Assembly (NCBI GenBank): GCA_022837505.1
Contig: JALHFZ010000039.1
Location: 3,997-19,817, forward strand
Direction: 5' to 3'
DNA: 15,821 nt
Origin: Synergistaceae bacterium
GTDB taxonomy: Bacteria; Synergistota; Synergistia; Synergistales; Aminobacteriaceae
Part shown: positions 1 through 6,235 of the stretch, piece after piece
How the letters are laid out: the number at the start of each line of letters is the position of its first letter
Numbering within the stretch: the first letter of the stretch is position 1
Notes under the pieces: model-generated
What the model was told of the DNA's origin: nothing
The model's database searches: none
What the model saw: only the letters and a program-made list of their open reading frames with translations
Translations under genes and position numbers: made by a program

Positions 1-60
1 CTTCTCCAGTTCGATATCCGGCCATGTTTTATCTGTCATGAATACCTTGTATTTGGGCAA
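1..60 (-). CDS. Probable NAD-dependent 2-hydroxyacid dehydrogenase, N-terminal 20 codons only
   Basis: The reading frame runs off the left edge of the window. A TTG codon at 60-58 lies 9 nt downstream of a clean GGAGG (74-70), and the frame stays open to base 1. It encodes MPKYKVFMTDKTWPDIELEK. The pattern K-V-x-x-T-D followed by a short acidic helix is how many phosphoglycerate-dehydrogenase-like and C-terminal-binding-protein-like 2-hydroxyacid dehydrogenases begin. An in-frame ATG at 39 is possible but has no nearby ribosome-binding site, so the TTG is preferred. The gene starts 25 nt after the M20 hydrolase stop and is probably the third gene of that operon. With only 20 residues visible, neither the Rossmann fold nor the catalytic Arg/Glu/His can be checked, so the family call rests on a short N-terminal resemblance. 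Confidence 0.55.
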   Translation of the reverse strand, partial: MPKYKVFMTDKTWPDIELEK

Positions 61-69
61 AATATACAA

Positions 70-74
70 CCTCC
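70..74 (-). promoter_or_regulatory. Ribosome-binding site for the TTG-started dehydrogenase
   Basis: GGAGG on the minus strand lies 9 nt upstream of the TTG at 60. It lies 30 nt upstream of the in-frame ATG at 39, which is too far to serve it. This site decides the start of the partial left-edge gene. Confidence 0.6.
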
Positions 75-85
75 AGAACTTCTTT

Positions 86-1306
86 TTATTTCGCGAGGGC
101 AGAGTTTATGGCAGCATACCCCAGAAAGGACTTCTTCATTAAGTCTATGGAAACTCTGTCCCTGGGTGTATGGGCGTATTCTTCTTCACACGGGGAATAT
201 CCTATGGTAGGGATGCCCAGTTCTGTTGCAACCCAGGCTCCGTCTGTTCCGAAATCCCAGCAATTGAAAGCGGGCTTTTGTCCGGCTTCCCTGAGTGCTT
301 CGACTACCTGAAGGACATGCCCGTCGTTTTCGGGAGTTAAAAAAGCAGGCTTGTAAAGCTCCATCGATTCTTTCAGTCCAGTATACCCGGTGTGATCGTA
401 TTTCTGAATCTCTATGAAGCCGTCTTTGCCCGATTGAATCCCTGCGTCTTGCAGAATGCCTTCCAGTTCGGCGAGGATGCTGCTCCGGTTTTCTGTGGGC
501 AGAAAGCGCCTGTCGAGACGAATTGTGCATATATCAGGAACGGTGCTCAGCCATCCGGGTGAACAGGTTATGTTCGTTATCGCAATGCTCGATCTGCGTA
601 AAAAAGGATGTTCAGGAAGGGTATTTCCGAGGTTTTCCACGGCTTCGATAACCGGCCGCATTTTATACACTGCATTTTCTCCCCGCCAGGGGGCACTGCT
701 GTGGGCTACCTTGCCCTTCGTCCGTACATCTATCTCCACTTTTCCGCGGTGCCCCAGATAAACATTAAGTCCAGTGGCCTCTCCCAATATCAGAATGCCA
801 ATCTTGCCGGGATAATCCCCGATCACGCTGTCGATAAGCTTTCTCATCCCCCACATGTCGCCGGGCTCTTCTTCGACAACTGCAGTAACTATAATATCGC
901 CGCGGTGAGGAATCTGTGCCTTTTTCATGTACGCTGCGGAATATACCTGGGGTGCGATGGCTCCCTTTGTATCGCTGGCACCTCGGCCATGAATCCAGCC
1001 GTCAGACAGGATTCCTTCAAAGGGTGGATATTCCCAGGCGTCAAGATTTCCTGGATCGACCTGGTCCATATGACAATTGTAGAAAACGTGCTCTCCTCCG
1101 CCGCTTCCGGAGATTATGCCTATCACGTTGCCGGCCTCATCCCTGTAGGCCTTGTCATAATCGAGTTTTTTCATCTCAGAAAGGATCTCATCCGCCACTG
1201 CGCCTTCCTGACCTGTTACGCTCGGAAGCCTGATCAGTCTTCGGGCAAATCCGATCATATCCTCATAATATTTTTCCATTTCGCTGTTCATTTCATCTCT
1301 GGTCAT
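86..1306 (-). CDS. YgeY-like M20 family metallohydrolase
   Basis: This is a cytoplasmic di-zinc hydrolase of the M20 peptidase/deacylase/amidohydrolase group. It resembles the YgeY family, named as selenium-metabolism-linked hydrolases, whose substrate is not firmly known. Numbering from the ATG at 1306, the metal-site motifs are all present: H79-x-D81 (CHMDQVD), D112 (GASDTKGA), the E145/E146 pair (EEEPGD), E176 (LGEATG) and C-terminal H379 (YAHTPRD). An AHSS motif marks the dimerisation lid domain. The length of 406 aa is normal. A GGAGG 5 nt upstream favours this ATG; a GTG at 1327 and an ATG at 1318 are in frame, and the 1318 ATG overlaps the stop of the upstream amidase gene. It is the second gene of an operon with a nitrilase-type amidase, and the substrate is probably an N-acyl or carbamoyl amino-acid derivative (inference). 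Confidence 0.88.
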   Translation of the reverse strand: MTRDEMNSEMEKYYEDMIGFARRLIRLPSVTGQEGAVADEILSEMKKLDYDKAYRDEAGNVIGIISGSGGGEHVFYNCHMDQVDPGNLDAWEYPPFEGILSDGWIHGRGASDTKGAIAPQVYSAAYMKKAQIPHRGDIIVTAVVEEEPGDMWGMRKLIDSVIGDYPGKIGILILGEATGLNVYLGHRGKVEIDVRTKGKVAHSSAPWRGENAVYKMRPVIEAVENLGNTLPEHPFLRRSSIAITNITCSPGWLSTVPDICTIRLDRRFLPTENRSSILAELEGILQDAGIQSGKDGFIEIQKYDHTGYTGLKESMELYKPAFLTPENDGHVLQVVEALREAGQKPAFNCWDFGTDGAWVATELGIPTIGYSPCEEEYAHTPRDRVSIDLMKKSFLGYAAINSALAK

Positions 1307-1317
1307 TTTTTCCTCCA

Positions 1318-2118
1318 TTATTCGCACAACCCTGAATAAAGCTCCGGTCTCCGCATTCTGAAGACCTGAAGATGATCCCTTATGGGCTGAACTTTTTCCG
1401 GATCAACTTCGATGAAATATCCTTCTTCGCCCTCACCGCCTTCATACAGAATCTCTCCCCAGGGATCGATCACCATAGACGCTCCGCCGAAGAGGGTGTC
1501 TTTCGAATTCCCCACCCTGTTGCACGCCACGATATACACCATGTTTTCAATGGCTCTCGCCTTTAAAAGGGACTTCCAATGATCAATTCGAATTTTCGGC
1601 CACTCAGCGGATATAAACAAAATTTTCGACCCTGCCAGAGCATAGGCGCGCAGCCATTCACAAAACCTGATGTCATAGCAGATAACGCATCCGGCTTTAA
1701 TATCATCAAGCATGAATGTCCCCATTTTGCTGCCGGCAGTGAGGTATTGATCTTCATCCATAAGAGGAACGAGGTGGACTTTATCATATTCACTTACCAA
1801 TTCGCCTGCGGGGTTTATAACCTGCGCCCTGTTCACAATTCCTGCTTCTGTTTTGGCTAAAACAGAACCGCCCGCAAACCATACCCCGTATTTTTTCGCC
1901 AGGCCGCCGAGAAAATTCCGGGCCTGTTCCCCGTGAGGATCGGCAAATTTCTCCCCTTCTTCAATTGCATATCCTACATCCCATATCTCAGGAAGAACAA
2001 TAACTGTCGGAAGTTCTGACGGGGTGAAAAAGTTCTCCATCCACGAGGCTGCTTTTTTATAGTTCCTGTCTCTCTGTCCAATGGCAATATCAATTTGAGC
2101 AATACCGATTCTCCACAT
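1318..2118 (-). CDS. Carbon-nitrogen hydrolase (nitrilase superfamily, omega-amidase-like)
   Basis: This cytoplasmic amidase hydrolyses a C-N bond, most likely a small carboxamide, releasing ammonia. The Glu-Lys-Cys triad of the nitrilase superfamily is complete: E44 in LPEIWDVGY, K113 in YDKVHL and C147 in GCVICYDIRF. The length of 266 aa is typical of the aliphatic amidase/omega-amidase (Nit2, YafV-like) branches. The compact CYDIRF motif and lack of extra domains argue against NAD synthetase, N-acyltransferase or true nitrilase branches, but the exact substrate cannot be read from sequence. The ATG at 2118 has an AAGGAGG-type site 9 nt upstream. It is the first gene of the leftward operon, its stop sits just before the start of the M20 gene, and a TTGACA element lies about 100 nt upstream. 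Confidence 0.9.
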   Translation of the reverse strand: MWRIGIAQIDIAIGQRDRNYKKAASWMENFFTPSELPTVIVLPEIWDVGYAIEEGEKFADPHGEQARNFLGGLAKKYGVWFAGGSVLAKTEAGIVNRAQVINPAGELVSEYDKVHLVPLMDEDQYLTAGSKMGTFMLDDIKAGCVICYDIRFCEWLRAYALAGSKILFISAEWPKIRIDHWKSLLKARAIENMVYIVACNRVGNSKDTLFGGASMVIDPWGEILYEGGEGEEGYFIEVDPEKVQPIRDHLQVFRMRRPELYSGLCE

Positions 2119-2191
2119 CTAACCTTTCCTCCTTCCCTGCTCTAAAAACAAAGGAAACAACAATCCCTCAATAAAATCATAAATATTTAAT

Positions 2192-2220
2192 AGCTTATTT
2201 GGAATGCCATGATTTGTCAA
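2192..2220 (-). promoter_or_regulatory. Candidate sigma-70 promoter for the amidase/M20 operon
   Basis: The minus strand has a perfect TTGACA at 2220-2215 followed, after 17 nt, by TAAGCT at 2197-2192. The -10 matches consensus at only 3 of 6 positions, so this is a plausible but not strong promoter. Transcription would begin near 2185, giving a leader of roughly 65 nt. Confidence 0.4.
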
Positions 2221-2353
2221 GAACTCAAAACGATCACTAAGTTTTTTTTCAACATTTTGGTATTCATTTTTTTATATGTTCAAATAAATATCCGTATAAA
2301 AGCGAGCCTCTCCGGTACACTCTCCCTGATTCTCCGCGACTCTTCTTTTCATC

Positions 2354-2362
2354 TGATACAAT
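2354..2362 (+). promoter_or_regulatory. Candidate extended -10 promoter for the hemerythrin-cheC-cheD operon
   Basis: TG at 2354-2355, one spacer base and TACAAT at 2357-2362 form an extended -10 element. No recognisable -35 hexamer lies 16-18 nt upstream, which is tolerated for extended -10 promoters. Transcription would start near 2369, about 60 nt before the TTG start of the hemerythrin gene. Confidence 0.4.
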
Positions 2363-2431
2363 AATAAAGTTGGATGCCCACCAGTTCAAAAGGCCCTTTC
2401 TTCAAGCCATACACCGGGAGGAGAAAACAGA

Positions 2432-2848
2432 TTGGACATTCAGTGGAAGGACGAATTTGCCCTGGGGATCGGGATCATCGACGACCAGCACAAGAAACTC
2501 ATTGAACGGACCGCCTCCTTTTCCCGGGCGGTGGAGAGGGGCGACACGGACGGCATCGGCGATACGGTAAATTATCTCCTCGCCTACGCCCTCCAGCACT
2601 TCGGCGCTGAGGAGCTCATCATGATCCGCAACCGGTACGACCGCTTCAAGGAACACCGGGACGAGCACAGCTGGTTCATCAAAGAGGTCTACGACGTCTA
2701 TTGCCGCATGGCCGATCCGGAATCCCTTTCTCCCCGGGAGCTGACGGACCTTCGGGATTTTCTCGTCCGGTGGGTGTTAGACCATATAATGCAGAAGGAT
2801 CGGGATATCGCCCGATGCCTGCCTCCCCGGGGAGCCGAGAAGAAATGA
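2432..2848 (+). CDS. Bacteriohemerythrin
   Basis: This is a small cytoplasmic four-helix-bundle protein that binds O2 reversibly at a non-heme di-iron centre, used for oxygen sensing, delivery or scavenging. All seven canonical iron ligands are visible: H20 (DDQHKKL), H56 and E60 (HFGAEE), H75 and H79 (HRDEH), and H118 and D123 (HIMQKD). The length of 138 aa matches stand-alone bacteriohemerythrins. The start is TTG, supported by GGAGGAG at 2417-2423 with 8 nt spacing; no better ATG exists. The stop codon overlaps the start of the CheC-like gene as ATGA, so the two are probably translationally coupled. That pairing suggests oxygen input to a chemotaxis adaptation module (inference); a plain O2-scavenging role is the alternative. 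Confidence 0.93.
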   Translation: MDIQWKDEFALGIGIIDDQHKKLIERTASFSRAVERGDTDGIGDTVNYLLAYALQHFGAEELIMIRNRYDRFKEHRDEHSWFIKEVYDVYCRMADPESLSPRELTDLRDFLVRWVLDHIMQKDRDIARCLPPRGAEKK

Positions 2849-3489
2849 GCCGGGAAGAACCCCAGGGAAGATCGGGATCCCTTGTCCCGAGGGCGCACCT
2901 CTCCCTCCTCCGGCAGATCGGCCGGCTGGGGGCGGAAAACGCGGCACTCTCCCTTTCCTTCCTCCTCGGCAGAAAGGGAGAGCTGAAGATCTCCCAGGTT
3001 CTCCCCCTTCACTTCAACGAAATCACCGAATATCTGGGGGGAGCGGAGGAGCGGGTCGTCACTGTCTTCGCCAGGTTCGAGGGGAACATCTCGGGGAATA
3101 TGCTCTATGTCCTCCATGAAGAGGACGCCCGGGGGATCATCGCCTCTCTTTCCGACGACGGGGGAGAGGGGGAGTTCTCGGAGATGGAGCTTTCCCTGAT
3201 GCAGGAAGTGGGGAATATCCTCATCGGATCCTATATCACCGCTCTCTCCGACTTCCTCGCCCTCGAACTGAAGTCCTCCGTCCCCGCCCTTGCGGTGGAT
3301 ATGGCGGGGGCCATCCTCTCCTTCAGCCTGAGCGAGATCGGCCGCAGCGGCGACACGGCCATCGTGATGAGCGGCGGACTGTCAATCGAGGGGAAGGGGG
3401 CGTCGGGGCATCTCTTCCTTCTCCCCGACCCTCAGTCCCTCGAAAAAATATTCGAGATCATGGGATTTCCGGCCAATGGCAACTCTTAG
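2845..3489 (+). CDS. cheC: CheC-like CheY-P phosphatase / CheD partner
   Basis: CheC-family proteins dephosphorylate CheY-P and bind CheD to control receptor deamidation. The ORF encodes 214 aa, close to the roughly 200 aa of Bacillus CheC. The family pattern [DS]-x3-E-x2-N-x22-P is met exactly by the second site: S117, E121, N124 and P147. The first site (LLRQIGRLGAENAALSLS) keeps the surrounding helix but has Q24 and R27 where Glu and Asn are expected, so it is probably inactive. The start is the ATG at 2845, overlapping the hemerythrin stop as ATGA; the frame is open further upstream, but only inside the hemerythrin gene. It overlaps the CheD gene by 14 nt, which supports CheC rather than CheX or FliY. 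There is no FliN-like C-terminal domain. Confidence 0.87.
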   Translation: MSREEPQGRSGSLVPRAHLSLLRQIGRLGAENAALSLSFLLGRKGELKISQVLPLHFNEITEYLGGAEERVVTVFARFEGNISGNMLYVLHEEDARGIIASLSDDGGEGEFSEMELSLMQEVGNILIGSYITALSDFLALELKSSVPALAVDMAGAILSFSLSEIGRSGDTAIVMSGGLSIEGKGASGHLFLLPDPQSLEKIFEIMGFPANGNS

Positions 3490-3964
3490 AGTGGGGATCG
3501 CCGAGGCCGGAGTGGTGAGGGCGCCGGGCACCATCACCACCCTGGGGCTCGGCTCCTGCGTGGGGGTCACCCTCTACGACGAGAAGAAGGGGATGGGCGG
3601 CATGGTCCACGTGATGCTCCCCTTCACGGAGCTCGCCCGGGGAGGGGATTTCAACCGGTCGAAGTTCGCCGATTCGGCCATCCCCGATCTGATGAAAAAA
3701 ATGGTCAGCCTGGGGGCCGATCAGCGCAGGCTGAAGGCGAAGCTCGCCGGAGGAGCCCAGATGTTCTCCCTGGGCGGCACGGGCGACTCCCTGCTGAAAA
3801 TCGGCCTCCGGAACGTGGAGGCCTGCCGGAAGGCCCTGTTGGAACTCAACATTCCGATCCTCGCGGAGGATACGGGGGGTTCCCGGGGGCGTACGGTGGA
3901 GCTCTTCACCGAAACCGGGCTTCTTGAAGTGAGGGCCATCGGAAAGGAAAAACGCTTTATCTGA
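3476..3964 (+). CDS. cheD: Chemoreceptor glutamine deamidase CheD
   Basis: CheD deamidates specific glutamines of methyl-accepting chemotaxis proteins and is inhibited or sequestered by CheC. The catalytic triad matches the family: C28 in LGSCVGV, H45 in GMVHVMLP and T22 just before the GLGSC loop. The 162 aa length is standard. A conserved helix, KFADSAIPDLM, and the GGAQMF segment also fit CheD. The ATG at 3476 lies inside the end of the cheC gene, so expression of the two is very likely coupled and stoichiometric. No cheA, cheW, cheY or receptor gene lies nearby, so this is a satellite adaptation module rather than part of a full che operon here. Confidence 0.95.
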   Translation: MATLRVGIAEAGVVRAPGTITTLGLGSCVGVTLYDEKKGMGGMVHVMLPFTELARGGDFNRSKFADSAIPDLMKKMVSLGADQRRLKAKLAGGAQMFSLGGTGDSLLKIGLRNVEACRKALLELNIPILAEDTGGSRGRTVELFTETGLLEVRAIGKEKRFI

Positions 3965-4011
3965 GTCACCCCTCCACCCGCAGAAAATACCCCGAAAAGG
4001 ATGATTCCTCT

Positions 4012-5367
4012 ATGAAAGATTCAACCCGCCACCTCGGAACGGAGAGGATAGGCAGACTGCTATTCTCCCTCTCCCTCCCCTCGGCCATCGGCATGATCGT
4101 CATGGCCTCCTACAACATCGTGGACGCTATCTTCATAGGCCGCGGAGTGGGGCCCCTCGGCCTCGCCGCCGTAGTCATATCCTTCCCCCTCCACCTCTTC
4201 ACCGGGGCCCTGTCCATCATGGCCGGGGTAGGAGGGTCGTCCATAATCTCCCGAAGCCTCGGCTCGGGGGACTACGAAAAAGCCCAGGCCGCCTTCGGCA
4301 CCACCATCTTCTTCGCCACAGCGGCAGGACTGGCCATGGCAACCCTCGGAGGGTTATTTCTTTCACCCCTCCTCGAACTTCTGGGGGCGACTCCGGAGAT
4401 TCTTCCCCATGCCAGGGCGTATCTCTCGGTCCTTCTCTTCGGAATGCCCTTTCACACCTTCGCCATGGCGGGGAACCACATGGCCCGGGCGGAGGGGAGG
4501 GCCCGGATCGCCATGATCACCATGCTGATATCGGCCATCACCAATGTCATCCTCGACCCGGTCTTCATCTTCGGGCTGGGGTGGGGGATGCGGGGGGCGG
4601 CCATGGCCACGGTGATCTCCCAGCTCGTGATGTTCACCTGGATCTTCGGCTACTATTACACCGGAAGAAGCAGCCTCCGCTTCACCCTCTCCTGCCTCCG
4701 GCCCAGGCTCGCCATCCTCCGGGAGATCGTCGGCATCGGGGCGTCTGAATTCGTCCGGATGTCCGCGGGGAGCATCTCCATCATCCTGATCAACAGCGCC
4801 CTCGTCCGCCTGGGAGGGAACACCTCCGTGGCAGTCTACGGCGTCATCAACCGCTCCATGTCCTTCTTCTTCATGCCCCTCATGGGAATAGCCCAGGGAT
4901 TTCAGCCCATTCTGGGGTTCAACTACGGAGCGGGAAATATGCAGAGAGCGCGGCAGGCGATCCGCCTGGCCATAATAACCGCCACGTCCTTTGCCTTCCT
5001 GGGGTTTCTCGTCACAAAACTCTTTCCCGTGGCGATCTTCAGCTTCTTCTCAGAGGATGAAAATCTCATCGCCGAGGGGGCAAAGGCCATGAGGGTCATC
5101 ACCGCCGTCTACTTTCTCGTGGGCTTCCAGATCATCGGCTCGGCCATGTTCCAGGCCCTCGGGAAGGCCCACGCAGCCTTCATCCTCTCCCTCTCCCGGC
5201 AGGTACTCCTCCTTCTTCCTCTCGTGCTGCTGCTGCCCCGGTACTTCGGCATTTCAGGGGTCTGGATAGCCTTTCCGGCGGCGGACGGGCTCTCCTTCTT
5301 TCTCACCCTCTACCTCTTTATCCGGGAAATACGGATCCTTAACAGCCGCGAAGACGAATCACTCTGA
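4012..5367 (+). CDS. MATE family multidrug efflux transporter
   Basis: This 451-aa polytopic inner-membrane protein has about twelve hydrophobic segments arranged as two similar halves, the standard length and architecture of MATE antiporters that export cationic drugs or metabolites using Na+ or H+ gradients. The N-terminal stretch (SLPSAIGMIVMASYNIVDAI, then the GxGPLGLAA loop) resembles the MepA/DinF branch of bacterial MATE proteins. The second half repeats the pattern with FFFMPLMGIAQGFQPILGFNYGAG, a characteristic loop in this family. The ATG at 4012 follows a weak AAAAGGAT site. It starts 47 nt after cheD with no hairpin between them, so it may be read through from the chemotaxis trio, although it has no obvious functional link to it. 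Substrates cannot be predicted. Confidence 0.92.
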   Translation: MKDSTRHLGTERIGRLLFSLSLPSAIGMIVMASYNIVDAIFIGRGVGPLGLAAVVISFPLHLFTGALSIMAGVGGSSIISRSLGSGDYEKAQAAFGTTIFFATAAGLAMATLGGLFLSPLLELLGATPEILPHARAYLSVLLFGMPFHTFAMAGNHMARAEGRARIAMITMLISAITNVILDPVFIFGLGWGMRGAAMATVISQLVMFTWIFGYYYTGRSSLRFTLSCLRPRLAILREIVGIGASEFVRMSAGSISIILINSALVRLGGNTSVAVYGVINRSMSFFFMPLMGIAQGFQPILGFNYGAGNMQRARQAIRLAIITATSFAFLGFLVTKLFPVAIFSFFSEDENLIAEGAKAMRVITAVYFLVGFQIIGSAMFQALGKAHAAFILSLSRQVLLLLPLVLLLPRYFGISGVWIAFPAADGLSFFLTLYLFIREIRILNSREDESL

Positions 5368-5393
5368 AGGGGAAAAACCGAAGGTTCCTTTTC
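5366..5393. terminator. Weak hairpin between convergent genes
   Basis: GAAGGGGAA (5366-5374) can pair with TTCCTTTTC (5385-5393) with two G-U pairs on the plus strand. An alternative inner stem is AACC-GAA-GGTT (5376-5386). It spans the 24-nt gap between the converging MATE and proC-like genes and is followed by short T-rich runs on both strands. The stem is weak, so this is at best an inefficient bidirectional terminator. Confidence 0.28.
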
Positions 5394-6210
5394 AGTCCTT
5401 CGAGCTGTAGAGCCCGGCGGCCTTCTCCGCCGACACAGTGATCCCCCGGATCATGGCGGAGCTGAACCCCTCATGCTCCATCCTGTTCAGCCCCGATATG
5501 GTGCACCCCTTGGGAGTGGTCACCTTGTCGATCTCCCGCTCAGGATGGGTTCCGTTCTGGCCGAGAAGGCAGGCGGCACCCTTGGCGGTCTGAACTGCCA
5601 TGGCGAGGGAGTTCTTCGCAGAGAGGCCGATCTCTATCCCCCCCTGGGAGGCCGCCCGGATCGCCCGGAGGAAAAAGGCGATTCCGCAGGCGCCGAGGGC
5701 GGTGGCGGCGATCATGTCCTCCTCGCGGATCCTGAGGGTGCGCCCCACGTCGTTGAAAATGTTCTTCGCCATCTCAAGGGCCCTGTCGTCCGGTCCGTTG
5801 GAGGCCAGGCAGGTCATGGACTCCCGCACGGCGATGGCCGTGTTCGGCATGGCCCTGGCAATGCGCAGGGGTTTGCCGATCCTCTCCTCTATCTGCCTGA
5901 TGGTTATCCCCGTGACCACTGAGATGAGTATGTGGCGGTCGAAATCGAGGTCCGGGGCGATCTCCTCAAGGAGGGGGTCCACGAGCTGGGGCTCCACGGA
6001 GAGGATGATCACCTCCGCTCCGGCTACGGCCCGGCGGTTGTCCCCGGTGATGTCGAACCCCTGAATTCGATATTCTTCAAGCAGATGGGTTCTCCGCCGT
6101 GAAAGGGTGATTCTCGAGGGCGAAAAATGGCCCGACTGCACAAGGCCTCTGGCGATGCTCGTTCCGATATTTCCCGCGCCGAGAATGGCAAGGCGGAATG
6201 AATCTGTCAT
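5392..6210 (-). CDS. proC: Pyrroline-5-carboxylate reductase family protein
   Basis: ProC enzymes reduce 1-pyrroline-5-carboxylate to proline with NAD(P)H in the cytoplasm. The 272-aa product has an N-terminal Rossmann motif GAGNIG (11-16), the conserved RAMPNTA segment (119-125) and the P5CR signature KVTTPKGCTISGLNRME (229-245). The helix that usually reads SGSGPA reads LGACGIAFF here (172-180), so the usual Ser and Pro are missing. The active-site variant suggests either a divergent ProC subfamily or a related imine reductase. The ATG at 6210 is chosen because GGGAGG lies about 10 nt upstream and the preceding residues are unlike the family; the frame itself is open to 6279. The gene follows murB by 25 nt and is probably the last gene of the leftward operon. 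Confidence 0.87.
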   Translation of the reverse strand: MTDSFRLAILGAGNIGTSIARGLVQSGHFSPSRITLSRRRTHLLEEYRIQGFDITGDNRRAVAGAEVIILSVEPQLVDPLLEEIAPDLDFDRHILISVVTGITIRQIEERIGKPLRIARAMPNTAIAVRESMTCLASNGPDDRALEMAKNIFNDVGRTLRIREEDMIAATALGACGIAFFLRAIRAASQGGIEIGLSAKNSLAMAVQTAKGAACLLGQNGTHPEREIDKVTTPKGCTISGLNRMEHEGFSSAMIRGITVSAEKAAGLYSSKD

Positions 6211-6235
6211 ATTCTGAAAACCTCCCGAAAAATTT

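Larger units (their letters stand above)
2119..2431. other. AT-rich divergent intergenic region
   Basis: These 313 bases separate the leftward amidase operon from the rightward hemerythrin operon. The middle (about 2140-2300) is strikingly AT-rich, with runs of T at 2241-2248 and 2268-2274. I find no convincing ORF, RNA gene or strong hairpin. It holds a TTGACA-type -35 on the minus strand and an extended -10 on the plus strand. It also marks the place where composition changes from the low-GC left block to the high-GC remainder. Confidence 0.7.

Noticed and set aside
1307..1327. Upstream GTG (1327) and ATG (1318) starts for the M20 gene
   Set aside because: Both add residues without homology and have no ribosome-binding site of their own, whereas GGAGG sits 5 nt before the ATG at 1306. 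The ATG at 1318 remains a possible coupled start.
2139..2431. Possible small RNA or riboswitch in the AT-rich intergenic region
   Set aside because: I found no stable stem-loop, no terminator with a T-run and no recognisable riboswitch core. Only promoter-like elements could be supported.
2701..2844. A 48-residue N-terminal extension of CheC
   Set aside because: The frame is open, but only inside the hemerythrin gene. The extra residues are Pro/Gly/Ser-rich and not CheC-like, and the ATGA overlap at 2845 gives the normal start.
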